This document shows, one piece after another, positions 16,460 to 26,900 of a stretch of DNA of 64,000 bases (position 1 is its first letter; each line of letters opens with the position of its first letter). Below the pieces are notes generated by a model, which saw nothing but the letters and a program-made list of their open reading frames with translations, was not told the origin of the DNA and ran no database searches. The position numbers and the translations under genes are program-made. The stretch comes from Endobacter medicaginis (GTDB taxonomy: Bacteria > Pseudomonadota > Alphaproteobacteria > Acetobacterales > Acetobacteraceae). Where the stretch lies: the NCBI RefSeq assembly GCF_014192375.1, contig NZ_JACHXV010000005.1, positions 1 to 64,000 on the forward strand. The letters are read 5' to 3'.

Positions 16460-17716
16460 ATGGCAACCCGGCGGAACCGTGACGCGGCGGGGCGCCTGCT
16501 CCTGGCTGCGGCTGCTCTTATCGTTTCATCCGGGGCTGCTCGTGCGGCTGAAGGGCCGCCGGGTGCCACCGTAGAGAGCCTGCTCGCGCTCGGCGAGCGC
16601 CTGAACCCCGCGGTGCGGGCCGCCGGACTCGATACGACCGCCGCTGCGGCCCAGGCGGAAGCGGCCGGTGCGCTGGACGATCCGGTGCTGACGGAGAATT
16701 ACCAGAATTATCACTCCGGCGGCCTGTTCAGCATGAACTTCATCACGATCTCGCAAACTTTCCCGCTCTGGGGAAAGCGGGATCTGCGTCATCGTGCGGC
16801 GCTGTCCGAGGTGGACGCGGCGCGCGGCCGGGAGCGGGCCGCCCAGGACGAACTCGACGCGCAGATCAAAATTGCCTTCGCGCGCTATTACGCTTTTACC
16901 CGCGCGCTGGTGGTCAACCGGCAGATCCAGACGCTCGCCCGCAAGATGCGGCAGGCGACCATGGTGCGCTACGGCCAGGGCGACGGTGCCCAATCGGGCG
17001 TGATCCAGGCCCAGGAGGAGGAGACGAACACCGTCATCGAGGCGAGCCGGCTGGAGGCCGAGCGAGAGTCCGCCGCCGCCCAACTGAATGCGCTGCTGGC
17101 CCGCCCCCCGGGCGCCCCATTGGCCGAGCCCATGCGGCTACGTCCGATCCCAGCGGTTCTGCCGCGCGTGGAGAGCTTGCTCGACCGGGCGCGCAGCGGG
17201 AATGGCGCCGTCCATGCGAACAGCGCGGCAATCGACGAGGCGGAAAGCCGGAGACGGCTGGCCGAGCGGGCCTGGTATCCCGATGTGACGGTCGGCGGCG
17301 GCCCGGTCGTGCAGACCAATGCCCCGACGGGGTTCAGCGCCATGGTCTCGCTGAGCATCCCCGTGCAGTTCGGTGCCAAGCGCGCCGACGAAGACGCGCA
17401 GACCGCGCGCCTTGATGCCGCCGAGCGCCGTCGCGACGGAACGATGGCGACCATCCAGGCAGCCTTGGCCGAAGCCTTGGCCCGCCTCAAGGCGGCGCGC
17501 GATGTGGAGAGCCTCCTCCGTCGCCAGCGTATGCCGCAGGCGGACGCGCTCTCGCGGACGACGCTGGCCAGCTACAGCCAGGGGCATGGCGATCTCGCGG
17601 CAGCGATCGCGGCGGAACATCAGATGCACGACACCGAGCTGGAGCTTCTCCGGACCGAGACCGACGAACAGACGGAACTGGCCACCATCGAGCGCCTGAT
17701 CGGGGGTGATCTGTGA
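16460..17716 (+). CDS. cusC: TolC-family outer-membrane channel, CusC type
   Basis: The ATG at 16460 is preferred over upstream frames because it is followed directly by a signal peptide (RLLLAAAALIVSSGAARAAE). The 418-residue product has the two helix-strand repeats of TolC proteins (FITISQTFPLWGKRDLRHRA; FSAMVSLSIPVQFGAKRADE). It is the outer-membrane duct of the tripartite pump. Its stop overlaps the GTG start of the adaptor gene (GTGA). Confidence 0.85.
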   Translation: MATRRNRDAAGRLLLAAAALIVSSGAARAAEGPPGATVESLLALGERLNPAVRAAGLDTTAAAAQAEAAGALDDPVLTENYQNYHSGGLFSMNFITISQTFPLWGKRDLRHRAALSEVDAARGRERAAQDELDAQIKIAFARYYAFTRALVVNRQIQTLARKMRQATMVRYGQGDGAQSGVIQAQEEETNTVIEASRLEAERESAAAQLNALLARPPGAPLAEPMRLRPIPAVLPRVESLLDRARSGNGAVHANSAAIDEAESRRRLAERAWYPDVTVGGGPVVQTNAPTGFSAMVSLSIPVQFGAKRADEDAQTARLDAAERRRDGTMATIQAALAEALARLKAARDVESLLRRQRMPQADALSRTTLASYSQGHGDLAAAIAAEHQMHDTELELLRTETDEQTELATIERLIGGDL

Positions 17717-19089
17717 AGGTGCGTCTTCTGTCCCTGGTCCTGGCGTTGCTCCCGCTTTCGACCGCTACGCCAGGACCGGCGACGGCGACTGACCGAACGC
17801 CACTCTATTACCAGGATCCGGACGGCAAGCCCGCCTATTCCGCCAATCCGAAGAAGACGTCGGAGGGTCGGGATTATGTTCCGGTCTATGCTGACGGGTC
17901 ACAGGGGTCTGGTGCCGCGTCCTCGCGATCCTCCGGTCCCTCGGCCCGGTCGGCGGATCGTGGCCGGGTGCTATTTTATCGCAATCCCATGGGGCTGCCC
18001 GACACTTCGCCGGTGCCGAAGAAAGATGCCATGGGGATGGCGTACCTCCCTGTCTATGAGAACGAGATCCGGGATGCGGGAACGGTTTTTGTGCCGCCCG
18101 GTCGTTTGCAGATCCTCGGCGTGCGGACTTCCGTTGCCGCAGTGCAGCCGGTGCTGAACCGCAGCGTGCATGCCACCGGCATTGCCCAGTTCGATGAACG
18201 GCGCATCGCCTTGGTGACAAGCAGGGTCGGCGGCTGGGTCGAGCATCTCGATATCGCTGCCACAGGCGATCCTGTCTGGCGTGGCCAGGTCATGGCCGAA
18301 ATCTACGCGCCGGATCTGGTTGCATCCGAGCAGGAATATCTGATTGCCACCAGTTTGGACCCGGCTATGGCAACGGCCGCGCTGGAGCGCCTGCGCTCTC
18401 TTGGGGCGCCTGAGACCGAAATCGCGCGGCTGCGACGCACCCGGCATGCCGTGCGGCACATCCCGGTCGTTGCGCCGGCGGACGGGGTCGTGACCGAAAA
18501 GATGGCGGTGGAGGGCGCGCGCGTCGGGCCGGACCAACCGCTGTACCGGACGGCGGCGACCGCACCGATCTGGCTGATTGCCGAAGTGCAGGAGCAGGAT
18601 CTGGGCGCGGTGCGGGTCGGTCAGCAGGCGCACGCCAGCCTTGTCGCCTTTCCCGGTCGTCGCTTCGACGGAACCGTCGATTTCCTCTATCCGAGCGTCT
18701 CCACCGAGACGCGAACCGGACGTATCCGGATCGTGTTGCCGAATGCGGATAGTGTGCTGCGGGCAGGCATGTATGCCGATATCGCGATCGATGTCCCTGC
18801 GTCCATGGCGGGGCCGGTGCTGGTCGTGCCGTCCTCGTCGGTTATCGACAGCGGCACCCGTCAGGTTGTGCTGGTCGAAACGGGGGAGGGCCGTTTTGCA
18901 CCCCGTTCGGTGCGCGTCGGCGCGCGTGGCAATGACGAGGCTCAGATCCTGGATGGCCTGAAGGCGGGGGAAAGCGTGGTGGTCGGCGCCAACTTTCTGA
19001 TCGATTCCGAAAGTAATCTGCGCGCCGCCCTACAGGCCTTTACCGTGCCGGACAGCAAGCCTGCCCGGGCAGGGAGTGCCGGTCGATGA
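17713..19089 (+). CDS. cusB: CusB-type RND adaptor with two heavy-metal-binding repeats
   Basis: A GTG start gives 458 residues. After the signal peptide come two copies of the heavy-metal-binding domain found in CusB proteins: LYYQDPDGKPAYSANPKKT and LFYRNPMGLPDTSPVPKKD, each ending with YVPVY or YLPVY. Copy two keeps methionines (NPMG, DAMGMAY), while copy one has lost them. The rest is a standard adaptor with lipoyl halves (VTSRVGGWVEHL; VVAPADGVVTEKM) and a beta-barrel. It overlaps both neighbours by four bases. Family adaptors hand Cu(I)/Ag(I) to CusA. Confidence 0.88.
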   Translation: MKVRLLSLVLALLPLSTATPGPATATDRTPLYYQDPDGKPAYSANPKKTSEGRDYVPVYADGSQGSGAASSRSSGPSARSADRGRVLFYRNPMGLPDTSPVPKKDAMGMAYLPVYENEIRDAGTVFVPPGRLQILGVRTSVAAVQPVLNRSVHATGIAQFDERRIALVTSRVGGWVEHLDIAATGDPVWRGQVMAEIYAPDLVASEQEYLIATSLDPAMATAALERLRSLGAPETEIARLRRTRHAVRHIPVVAPADGVVTEKMAVEGARVGPDQPLYRTAATAPIWLIAEVQEQDLGAVRVGQQAHASLVAFPGRRFDGTVDFLYPSVSTETRTGRIRIVLPNADSVLRAGMYADIAIDVPASMAGPVLVVPSSSVIDSGTRQVVLVETGEGRFAPRSVRVGARGNDEAQILDGLKAGESVVVGANFLIDSESNLRAALQAFTVPDSKPARAGSAGR

Positions 19090-22000
19090 TTGCCAGAATC
19101 ATTGCGGTGTCGGCGCGTAACCCGCTGCTGGTGATACTGGCAACGTTGTTCCTCGTGGGGGCTGGTGTCTGGGCGGTGATGAACACGCCGCTCGATGCCA
19201 TTCCCGATCTCTCGGACACGCAGGTGATCGTCTATACCGACTATCCCGGCCAGGCGCCGCAGGTCGTCGAGGATCAGGTCACCTATCCCTTGACCACGGC
19301 GTTGCTGGCCGTGCCGCATTCGAAAGTGGTGCGCGGTTTTTCGACGTTCGGCACGTCGTTCGTCTACGTCGTCTTCGACGACGGTACCGATCTCTACTGG
19401 GCGCGTTCGCGCGTGCTGGAATATCTCAATTTCGCGCAGAAGCGCCTGCCCGCGGGTGTCACGCCGTCGCTGGGGCCGGATGCAACCGGTGTCGGCTGGG
19501 TCTACGAATATGTCGTCCAGGGTAAACAGCGCACGCTGGCGGAATTGCGCAGCCTGCAGGATTGGGTGATCCGCTTTCAATTGACCAAGGCGTCCGGCGT
19601 CGCCGAGGTGGCCGCCATTGGCGGGTTCGAACGGCAATATCAGATCGTCGTCGATCCCCGGAAGCTCCAGGCCTACGGTATCCCGCTGTCGCGCGTGGGC
19701 GATGCGGTGCGGCAGGGCAATCAGGATGTCGGCGGTCGCACCATCGAGCTGACCGAAACGGAATATATGGTGCGCGGTCGGGGCTATGTGCGCGATGTCC
19801 GCGATCTGGAGCGGATCGTGCTGAAGGTCGACGCCGTCGGAACGCCAGTCACGGTGGGAGACGTCGCGCGCGTCGAACTCGGCCCCGACGAGCGGCGCGG
19901 CATCGCGGAACTGGACGGTGTGGGAGAGGCGGTCGGCGGCATCGTCGTCAAGCGCGACGGAGCGGATGCCTTGACGACGATCCGGAGCGTCAGGCAGCGG
20001 ATCGCCGAGCTGCTGCCTAGCCTGCCGCCGGGCGTTTCCATTGTGCCGGTCTATGATCGCTCGGCCCTGATCCTGCGTGCCATCGCCACGCTCCGGCACA
20101 CGCTGATCGAGGAGAGTCTCATCGTCTCCTTCGTCTGCGTCGTCTTCCTGCTGCACGTCCGCAGTGCGCTGGTCGCGATCGTGACCCTGCCTGTCGGCGT
20201 CCTGTTCGCTTTCCTGGCCATGCACATGATCGGTGTCGGGTCGAACATCATGAGTCTGGGCGGCATCGCCATCGCGCTCGGGGCGATGGTGGATGCGGCG
20301 ATCGTGATGATCGAAAATGCGCACAAGCACGTGGAGCGGCTGGCGCCCGGTGAAGCGCGTGGCCCGGCGCTGCTGGCGGCGGCGAACGAGGTCGGGCCGT
20401 CGCTGTTCTTCAGCCTGCTGATCATCACCGTGTCCTTCCTGCCGGTGTTCGCCCTGGAGGGGCAGGAAGGACGATTGTTCAAGCCGCTCGCATACACAAA
20501 GACCTTTTCCATGGCGGGCGGCGCGCTGCTCGCGGTGACGCTGGTGCCGGTCCTGATGCTGGCCTTCGTGCGCGGCCGCATCCTTCCCGAAGCGCGTAAT
20601 CCGATCAATCGCGTGCTGATCGCGCTCTATCGTCCCGTAATCCGCGTCGTGCTGCGGGGACCGGTCCTGCTCGTCCTCCTTGCGATCGGGATTGGCGCCG
20701 GTACGATCTATCCGGCGGCCCATCTGGGCAGCGAGTTCATGCCCGATCTGAACGAGGGGACATGGCTCTACATGCCGGTCACGCCGCCAGGTCTCTCGGT
20801 CACCAAGGCGGTCGAGCTGCTGCAGGGTCAGGACCGCATCATCAAGAGCTTTCCCGAGGTCCAGTCGGTGTTCGGCAAGGCCGGGCGCGCGGCGACGGCC
20901 ACCGATCCGGCGCCCACGGAAATGTTCGAGACGGTGATCACTCTCAAGCCGCAAAGCGAATGGCCGGCCGGCATGACCCCGGACCAACTGAAGGCCGACA
21001 TGAACCGGGCGCTTGACCTGCCGGGGGTGAGCAACGCGTGGACGCAGCCGATCCGCGCCCGCATCGACATGCTCGCCACGGGGATTCGTACCCCGGTGGG
21101 GGTGAAGGTGTTCGGGCCGGATCTGGGACAGCTCGCCAGAATTGCGGAACAGGTCGAGCAGGTCGTGCGCACCATTCCCGGAACCACCAGTGCGTTTGCC
21201 GAGCGCCTGGAGGGTGGCCACTATCTGGAGATTATACCCGACCGGAACGCGATCGCGCGCTATGGCCTGTCGGTCGACGATGTGATGCAGGTGGTGGCCA
21301 CGGCGCTCGGCGGCCAGACGGTCACGACGACCGTGGAAGGGCGCGAGCGTTACGGCGTGAGCGTCCGCTACCCGCGTGACCTGCGCGATGACCCGCAGGC
21401 GATCGCCGAACAGGTGCTGCTGCCGACGCCGGGCGGGGCGATGATCCCGCTGGGGCAGGTGGCGGTGATCCGTCTCACCGGGGGACCGCCCTCGATCCGC
21501 ACCGAGGATGCCCAGCTTGTCGCCTATGTCTATGTGGACCTGAACGGACGCGATATCGGCGGCTACGTCAACGACGCGGCCCGCGCCGTGCGCGAGCGGG
21601 TTACGCTCCCGCAGGGATACCGCGTCGCGTGGAGCGGCCAGTTTGAATATATGCAGCACGCCATGGCGCGGCTGAAGCTGGTCGTGCCGGCAACGCTGGT
21701 TCTGATCTTCGTGCTGCTCTATCTCAATTTCGGACGGATCACGGAGACGCTGATCGTGCTGCTGTCGGTGCCGTTTGCGCTGGTCGGTGGGATCTGGCTG
21801 ACCTGGTGGTTGGGCTACAATGTCAGTGTCGCTGTCGTGGTGGGGTTCATCGCCCTCGCGGGTGTCGCGTCCGAGACGGGCGTGATCATGCTGATCTATC
21901 TCGACAATGCCTTGGCAGACGTCAGCGGCAGGGCCCAGGCCGAAGGGCGCGCACTGACGCGCGCGGACTTGAGGGCTGCGATCATGCACGGCGCGGTGGA

Positions 22001-22205
22001 GCGCGTGCGGCCGAAAATGATGACGGTCACGGCGATCATGGCGGGCCTTGTGCCCATCCTGTGGAGCGCCGGCACCGGGTCCGAGGTCATGCGCCGGATC
22101 GCGGCCCCCATGGTGGGCGGCATGGTCTCGTCGACCGTGCTGACCCTGCTGGTTATTCCGGCGCTCTATGCTCTCGTGAAGGGATGGCGGCTGTCGCGTG
22201 GGTAA
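19086..22205 (+). CDS. cusA: CusA-type Cu(I)/Ag(I) RND efflux pump
   Basis: The 1039-residue inner-membrane pump has the helix-4 signature GGIAIALGAMVDAAIVMIEN near residue 400, the pattern of monovalent-metal pumps, which separates it from the CzcA-type pump at 684-3740. Periplasmic porter domains flank two sets of six helices, and MMTVTAIMAGLVPILWS is conserved near the end. It is the last gene of the FixH-CusC-CusB-CusA operon, overlapping the adaptor gene by four bases. Confidence 0.9.
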   Translation: MIARIIAVSARNPLLVILATLFLVGAGVWAVMNTPLDAIPDLSDTQVIVYTDYPGQAPQVVEDQVTYPLTTALLAVPHSKVVRGFSTFGTSFVYVVFDDGTDLYWARSRVLEYLNFAQKRLPAGVTPSLGPDATGVGWVYEYVVQGKQRTLAELRSLQDWVIRFQLTKASGVAEVAAIGGFERQYQIVVDPRKLQAYGIPLSRVGDAVRQGNQDVGGRTIELTETEYMVRGRGYVRDVRDLERIVLKVDAVGTPVTVGDVARVELGPDERRGIAELDGVGEAVGGIVVKRDGADALTTIRSVRQRIAELLPSLPPGVSIVPVYDRSALILRAIATLRHTLIEESLIVSFVCVVFLLHVRSALVAIVTLPVGVLFAFLAMHMIGVGSNIMSLGGIAIALGAMVDAAIVMIENAHKHVERLAPGEARGPALLAAANEVGPSLFFSLLIITVSFLPVFALEGQEGRLFKPLAYTKTFSMAGGALLAVTLVPVLMLAFVRGRILPEARNPINRVLIALYRPVIRVVLRGPVLLVLLAIGIGAGTIYPAAHLGSEFMPDLNEGTWLYMPVTPPGLSVTKAVELLQGQDRIIKSFPEVQSVFGKAGRAATATDPAPTEMFETVITLKPQSEWPAGMTPDQLKADMNRALDLPGVSNAWTQPIRARIDMLATGIRTPVGVKVFGPDLGQLARIAEQVEQVVRTIPGTTSAFAERLEGGHYLEIIPDRNAIARYGLSVDDVMQVVATALGGQTVTTTVEGRERYGVSVRYPRDLRDDPQAIAEQVLLPTPGGAMIPLGQVAVIRLTGGPPSIRTEDAQLVAYVYVDLNGRDIGGYVNDAARAVRERVTLPQGYRVAWSGQFEYMQHAMARLKLVVPATLVLIFVLLYLNFGRITETLIVLLSVPFALVGGIWLTWWLGYNVSVAVVVGFIALAGVASETGVIMLIYLDNALADVSGRAQAEGRALTRADLRAAIMHGAVERVRPKMMTVTAIMAGLVPILWSAGTGSEVMRRIAAPMVGGMVSSTVLTLLVIPALYALVKGWRLSRG

Positions 22206-22296
22206 ACATGGCAGACGTGTCGGCATATAATAGGGCATTATCTCCATGCCGTCTTCCGCCCTCATCCTGATCATAGAATGAAGACCTTCAAGTTTT

Positions 22297-23379
22297 CTAC
22301 AAACGGACATCCTGTGTTGGCGACGCAAGCCAGGCCGCCAGTTGCCGGACCATGGATCTCGCGACACGGCCCGCCCCCAGCAGGGTGGCGCATGCGGGGC
22401 CGCACCAGGAGCCATAACCCAGCAGCCAGAGACGTGGCTCCCTGATGGCCTGCTGGCCGTCAACGCGGATCAGCCCGTCCGGCTCGATCACGTCGAGCGG
22501 CGCAAATGCACCAAGCGCGGGTCGGAAGCCGGTACACCAGATGATCGCGTCAATGGCCTCTTCCTGGCCATCGGGCCAGACGACGCCCGTAGCCGTCATC
22601 CGCACAAACGGGCGCACCGCGTGGAGCGCGCCTCGCTCCCTGGCGGCGCGCACGGGTGGTACCATGACGATATCGCCAAAGCCGCCAGTGGGCATGGCCG
22701 ACGGGCCGCCGAGAACGCGAGCGGTCGCCCGCTCGAACAGGACTCGTCCGTCCACGTCATCGGGCAGGAAGACGGGATCATGCAGCGTGACCCATGTTGC
22801 CTGGGCGACAAGCGACAGTTCCGCCATAATCTGCGCACCGGAGTTGCCCCCGCCCAGCACGAGCACACGGCGACCGGCAAAGGGTACCGCGTTGTGGTAA
22901 TGGGAGGAGTGGATTTGCGCTCCCGCAAACAACCCTTGGCCCGGATAATCGGGGATGAAGGGCGCAGACCATGTGCCGGTGGCGCCGATGACCGCGCGGC
23001 TTAGGAAATCACCCACGCTGGTGCTGACATTCAGGAATTTCTGGTCAGTGCGTTCCACACGTCCGACCATTACGGGGCGGTGGATCGGCGGCGCATAGCG
23101 CGCTTCGTAGCGGTGCAGATAGTCAAGCACCTCGTCGCGGGTGGGGTAGCTGCCATCCGGCGTGTCGGGCATCGGCCAGCCGGGGAGAGAACTGTAGGAC
23201 GCGGGCGAGAACAGATGCAGGGAGTCCCAGCCATGCACCCATGCACCACCTGCCTGGGTCCCGTTATCGAGAATGACGTAACGCAGTCCGGTCCGTCGTA
23301 GAAAATACGACGCGGCGAGGGCCGCCTGACCGCCCCCCACGATCACGACATCGAACTGCTCGCCCATTGCCCGGCTCAC
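22297..23379 (-). CDS. arsO: ArsO-like flavin-dependent monooxygenase
   Basis: The 360-residue protein has an N-terminal FAD site ([19 protein letters not shown]), a second dinucleotide site for NAD(P)H ([18 protein letters not shown]), and between them a [18 protein letters not shown] stretch typical of flavin monooxygenases. It is the last gene of the ars operon, and its start overlaps arsH by four bases. ArsO is found with arsH in several bacteria; its substrate is not well established. A near-identical but internally deleted copy lies at 62096-62384. Confidence 0.8.
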   Translation of the reverse strand: MSRAMGEQFDVVIVGGGQAALAASYFLRRTGLRYVILDNGTQAGGAWVHGWDSLHLFSPASYSSLPGWPMPDTPDGSYPTRDEVLDYLHRYEARYAPPIHRPVMVGRVERTDQKFLNVSTSVGDFLSRAVIGATGTWSAPFIPDYPGQGLFAGAQIHSSHYHNAVPFAGRRVLVLGGGNSGAQIMAELSLVAQATWVTLHDPVFLPDDVDGRVLFERATARVLGGPSAMPTGGFGDIVMVPPVRAARERGALHAVRPFVRMTATGVVWPDGQEEAIDAIIWCTGFRPALGAFAPLDVIEPDGLIRVDGQQAIREPRLWLLGYGSWCGPACATLLGAGRVARSMVRQLAAWLASPTQDVRL

Positions 23380-24074
23380 AGGCTTTCCGGGAGACGGAAT
23401 TCCGTCTTCCGTTCGCTATAGCGGTCCACGAGGTAGTCGGCCCGGTCGCGCAGCAGCCATGTGAACTTCATCAGTTCCTCCATGACATCTACCATCCGGT
23501 CATAGAGGGGGGACGGCTTCATGCGGTCATCGTCACCGAACTGCGTATAGGCCATTGGCACGCTGGACTGGTTGGGGATGGTGAACATCCGCATCCATCG
23601 GCCCAGAACCCGCAGGGCATTGACGGAATTGAAGCTTTGCGATCCGCCTGAGACCTGCATGACCGCCAGCGTGCGGCCCTGCGTCGGACGGATCGAGCCT
23701 TCGGACAATGGCAACCAGTCGATCTGGTTTTTGAACACAGCGGTTATGTTGCCGTGCCGTTCGGGGCTGCACCAGACCTGGCCTTCCGACCAGATCGACA
23801 GTTCCCGCAGTTCCTGCACTTTCGGATGCGTGGCAGGCACGGAATCCGCTATCGGCAGGCCGGTCGGGTCGAACACCCGTGTCTCGGCCCCCAGCACCTT
23901 CAGGATGCGTTCCGCCTCAAGCACCAGCAACCGACTGAAGGATCGGGGACGCAAAGAGCCGTAGAGCAGCAGGATACGCGGCGGATGGTCCACACGCGGT
24001 TGCGGTTCGAGCCGCGCGAGATCGACCCGTTCAAGATATTCGGGGTGCAGGGCTGGCAGGTCAGGAGCGGTCAT
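23376..24074 (-). CDS. arsH: ArsH NADPH-dependent FMN oxidoreductase
   Basis: The 232-residue flavodoxin-like protein carries the FMN phosphate loop [15 protein letters not shown] at about residues 34-48 and the ArsH-specific [20 protein letters not shown] stretch. ArsH oxidises trivalent organoarsenicals such as methylarsenite to less toxic pentavalent forms. It sits between arsB and arsO. Confidence 0.92.
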   Translation of the reverse strand: MTAPDLPALHPEYLERVDLARLEPQPRVDHPPRILLLYGSLRPRSFSRLLVLEAERILKVLGAETRVFDPTGLPIADSVPATHPKVQELRELSIWSEGQVWCSPERHGNITAVFKNQIDWLPLSEGSIRPTQGRTLAVMQVSGGSQSFNSVNALRVLGRWMRMFTIPNQSSVPMAYTQFGDDDRMKPSPLYDRMVDVMEELMKFTWLLRDRADYLVDRYSERKTEFRLPESL

Positions 24075-24095
24075 ATATATCGGTCCTTTCTTGTA

Positions 24096-25391
24096 TTACG
24101 GGTGGCTGATCAGGGGCAGCCACAGGGCCAGCGCCGCGAGTGTTGCCAGCAGGACGGGCGGCGTAATCGCCAGTCCAACTTTCATATACTGCCCCCATGT
24201 GACCCGATGGTTCTTGGATGCCAGCACATGCAGCCACAGCAGTGTTGCGAGACTACCAATCGGCGTGAATTTTGGCCCGAGGTCGCAGCCGATGACGTTG
24301 GCATAGATCATCAGGTCGCGTGTCAGCGGCGTGATGTCGTGAGCCTGCTGGATCGCCAGCGCCCCGACCAGCACACTCGGCATATTGTTCATGATGGACG
24401 ACAGAACAGCCGCCAGAAAGCCGGTGCCGATGGTGGCCGTGAACGTCCCTTGATGACCGAGCCAGACCAGTGCGGTCGCAAGGTAGTCAGTCAGCCCGGC
24501 ATTGCGCAGCCCGTAGACCACCAGATACATGCCCAGGGAGAAGATCACGATCTGCCACGGGGCACCCCGCAGCACCTTGCGAACAGGGATCACCCGGCCA
24601 TACCCGGCGACGAGCAACAGGGTTCCGGCGGCCAGGCAGGCTACGACACAGACCGGGATATGAAACGGCGCGGTCAGGAAATAGGCCGCCAGTACGAGGG
24701 CCAGTAGCGGAAATGCCGCCCGGAACACATGGGGGTCACGAATGGCCGTGGCAGGTGCGGGCAGTTCGGCGACGGGATAGGTCGCAGGCACCTGCCGCCG
24801 GTACCACAGCCACAAGACGGCCAGCGTTGCACCAAGTGCTACCAGATCGACAGGGACCATGATCGCGGCATAGCGATCGAACGCAATGCCAAAGAAATTG
24901 GCGCTGACGATGTTCACCAGGTTGGAGATGACGAGCGGCAGGCTGGTGGTATCCGCGACGAAGCCAGTGGCGATAATAAAGGCCAGCGCCGCAGCAGGAC
25001 TGAGGCGAAGCTGCGTGAGGATGGCGATGACGATGGGCGTCAGCAGCAGGGCCGCGCCGTCATTGGCGAACACAGCCGCAATGGCCGCTCCCAGCACCAC
25101 GATCAGCGGGAACAGCGTACGGCCTCGCCCTTTGCCCCAGCGCACGACGTGCAGGGCGGCCCAATGGAAGAATCCGGCCTCATCCAGCAACAGCGAGATG
25201 ACGATCAGCGCGATGAAGGTGAAGGTCGCGTCCCAGACGATGTGCCACACGACAGGAATGTCGTGCCAGTGGATCACACCAGCCGCCAGGGCCACGGCGG
25301 CACCTGCCATTGCGCTCCAGCCGATACCCAGCCCCCGAGGCTGCCAGATGACAAAAACGAGCGTGACAACGAAAATCAGAAGCGCCAGCAT
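24096..25391 (-). CDS. arsB: ArsB arsenite efflux transporter
   Basis: The 431-residue inner-membrane protein has about twelve helices and ArsB features: [17 protein letters not shown] near residue 110, [19 protein letters not shown] and [14 protein letters not shown] near 350, and [20 protein letters not shown] near 385. It extrudes As(III)/Sb(III) using the proton motive force or with an ArsA ATPase; no arsA is present here. It overlaps the arsC stop by one base (TGATG). Confidence 0.93.
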   Translation of the reverse strand: MLALLIFVVTLVFVIWQPRGLGIGWSAMAGAAVALAAGVIHWHDIPVVWHIVWDATFTFIALIVISLLLDEAGFFHWAALHVVRWGKGRGRTLFPLIVVLGAAIAAVFANDGAALLLTPIVIAILTQLRLSPAAALAFIIATGFVADTTSLPLVISNLVNIVSANFFGIAFDRYAAIMVPVDLVALGATLAVLWLWYRRQVPATYPVAELPAPATAIRDPHVFRAAFPLLALVLAAYFLTAPFHIPVCVVACLAAGTLLLVAGYGRVIPVRKVLRGAPWQIVIFSLGMYLVVYGLRNAGLTDYLATALVWLGHQGTFTATIGTGFLAAVLSSIMNNMPSVLVGALAIQQAHDITPLTRDLMIYANVIGCDLGPKFTPIGSLATLLWLHVLASKNHRVTWGQYMKVGLAITPPVLLATLAALALWLPLISHP

Positions 25392-26320
25392 CAGACGATC
25401 CGCTTGCCGGATTCATCGACGATCTTCTCGCCGTCTTCTTTGACGAAAGCGCCTCGCTGCGGGTTGGGCAGGATGTCCAGAACTGCCTCGGACGGACGGC
25501 AGAGTGCCGCACCCAGCGGGGTGACGACGATGGGCCGGTTGATCAGGATTGGATGCGCCATCATGGCGTCGATTAGGTCGTCATCGCTCAGGGCCGGATT
25601 ATCGAGGCCAAGCTCATCATAGGGCGTGCCCTTGCGCCGCAGGAGATCGCGAACCGAGATCCCCATGCGCGTGATCAGACTGACCAGTTCGGCGCGCGAT
25701 GGCGGTGTTTTGAGATATTCGATGATGGTTGGCTCGATCCCCGCATTTCGGATCAGGGCAAGCGTATTGCGCGATGTGCCGCAATTCGGGTTATGATAGA
25801 TTGTGACGCCAGTTGGCTCGGTGCCAATGTCGCGCAATTTCGTCACCAAACTGGCAGTCTCAAGCTTGGCCAGCGGCAATGCGACAAGCAGGGAAATACG
25901 ATTCTTCAGACCCTTGAACGCCGAGACGAACGCTCGCTCCCGGTCGGCATCGGTTCCCGAAACATTACTCGGATCGGGAATGCCCCAATGGGCCGTGATG
26001 GGTTTCCCCGGCCATACCGGACAGACTTCTCCAGCAGCGTCATCGCAGACGGTAAAAACGAAATCCATAACGGGAGCGTTCGCAACAGCAAACTCATCCC
26101 AGGGCTTGGAACGCAGTCCCTCGGTCGGGTAGTCGAAGCTCGCCAGCACTTTCAAGGCGAGAGGATTGACCTGCCCCTTGGGATGGCTACCGGCGGAGAA
26201 GACCCTGAAATGGCCAGCACCATCCTTGCGAAGGATGCTCTCGGCCAAAATCGAACGTGCGGAATTACCCGTACACAGAAACAACACATTGAAGACGCGA
26301 TCGGTCATTGGGGGGTTCAC
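25391..26320 (-). CDS. arsC: Fused arsenate reductase: LMW-phosphatase-type plus glutaredoxin-type ArsC
   Basis: The 309-residue protein joins two unrelated arsenate reductase folds. Residues 1-145 form a low-molecular-weight tyrosine-phosphatase-like ArsC with the P-loop CTGNSARS near residue 16 and [16 protein letters not shown] near 85. Residues about 172-309 form a glutaredoxin-linked ArsC with [13 protein letters not shown]. Both catalytic cysteines are kept. It reduces As(V) to As(III) for ArsB. It overlaps arsR by four bases. Such fusions occur in some alphaproteobacteria, but two full active sites on one chain are unusual. Confidence 0.9.
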   Translation of the reverse strand: MNPPMTDRVFNVLFLCTGNSARSILAESILRKDGAGHFRVFSAGSHPKGQVNPLALKVLASFDYPTEGLRSKPWDEFAVANAPVMDFVFTVCDDAAGEVCPVWPGKPITAHWGIPDPSNVSGTDADRERAFVSAFKGLKNRISLLVALPLAKLETASLVTKLRDIGTEPTGVTIYHNPNCGTSRNTLALIRNAGIEPTIIEYLKTPPSRAELVSLITRMGISVRDLLRRKGTPYDELGLDNPALSDDDLIDAMMAHPILINRPIVVTPLGAALCRPSEAVLDILPNPQRGAFVKEDGEKIVDESGKRIV

Positions 26321-26658
26321 TCGGATGGGCAGCAGGACGACAGTTCTGCAACCAGTGGCTCACAAAGTTCAGGGCTTTGCCCGCAGCAGTCCTTGACGAG
26401 AAACAGCATCAGTTCCCGCAGGCGCGGTAGGCAGGCACGATAGACAATCACACGGCTATGGCGCTGCGAGGTCAGCAGGCCGGCACGGGTCAGAGTGGCG
26501 AGGTGGGCCGAGATCGTGTTCTGCGGGACATCGAGATGCCGCGCGACGTCTCCGGCCGGCAGCCCGTTCGGTTCATGGCGCACCAGCAGGCGGAATATCT
26601 CCAACCGCGTGGATTGCGACAGTGCGCTCAGGGCCAACAGGGTCGATTCGGTATCCAT
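26317..26658 (-). CDS. arsR: ArsR-family arsenic-responsive repressor
   Basis: The 113-residue winged-helix protein begins MDTESTLLALSALSQSTRLEIFRLL. The DNA-binding helix is DVPQNTISAHLATLTRAGLL. It lacks the ELCVCDL site of E. coli ArsR; instead it ends with cysteine pairs (KDCCGQSPELC and SSCCPSE), as in other ArsR subfamilies with C-terminal As(III) sites. It is the first gene of the ars operon and overlaps its operator. Confidence 0.9.
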   Translation of the reverse strand: MDTESTLLALSALSQSTRLEIFRLLVRHEPNGLPAGDVARHLDVPQNTISAHLATLTRAGLLTSQRHSRVIVYRACLPRLRELMLFLVKDCCGQSPELCEPLVAELSSCCPSE

Positions 26659-26680
26659 ATATCCTTACTCGTGGATATAT
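26657..26680. promoter_or_regulatory. ArsR operator candidate overlapping the arsR start
   Basis: A perfect inverted repeat ATATATCC-N8-GGATATAT starts within the arsR start codon and extends upstream. Read on the minus strand, the spacer-side sequence contains AAGGA four bases before the ATG, so ribosome binding and repressor binding would use the same DNA. A TTGACA -35-like hexamer lies at 26693-26688. Confidence 0.75.
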
Positions 26681-26900
26681 AGAATATTGTCAATTCCCTT
26701 TCGCCCGATGGGCCGTTCCTGTCGCCGGATTGTGCAGTGTCATTGCCGATTTCCGATTGGCTGCTTTCCCGACATATTGGCCGTGTCGGTCGTTCATCAT
26801 TCTCTATATCCACTGACGAACCGAGCGTCGGCAACTTCCTTTCCCTCGGCGGGTCTATCTTCAATCCAGGGGAATTTAACTGTCCTTATCGCCACGACGA

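Noticed and set aside
18942-22463. Very long minus-strand open frame opposite cusB/cusA
   Set aside because: It is a G/C-driven shadow of the RND genes, with low-complexity His/Arg/Asp-rich translation and no recognisable motifs.
23754-24707. Plus-strand frames opposite arsH and arsB
   Set aside because: Shadows of clearly assigned ars genes; translation is compositionally odd and motif-free.
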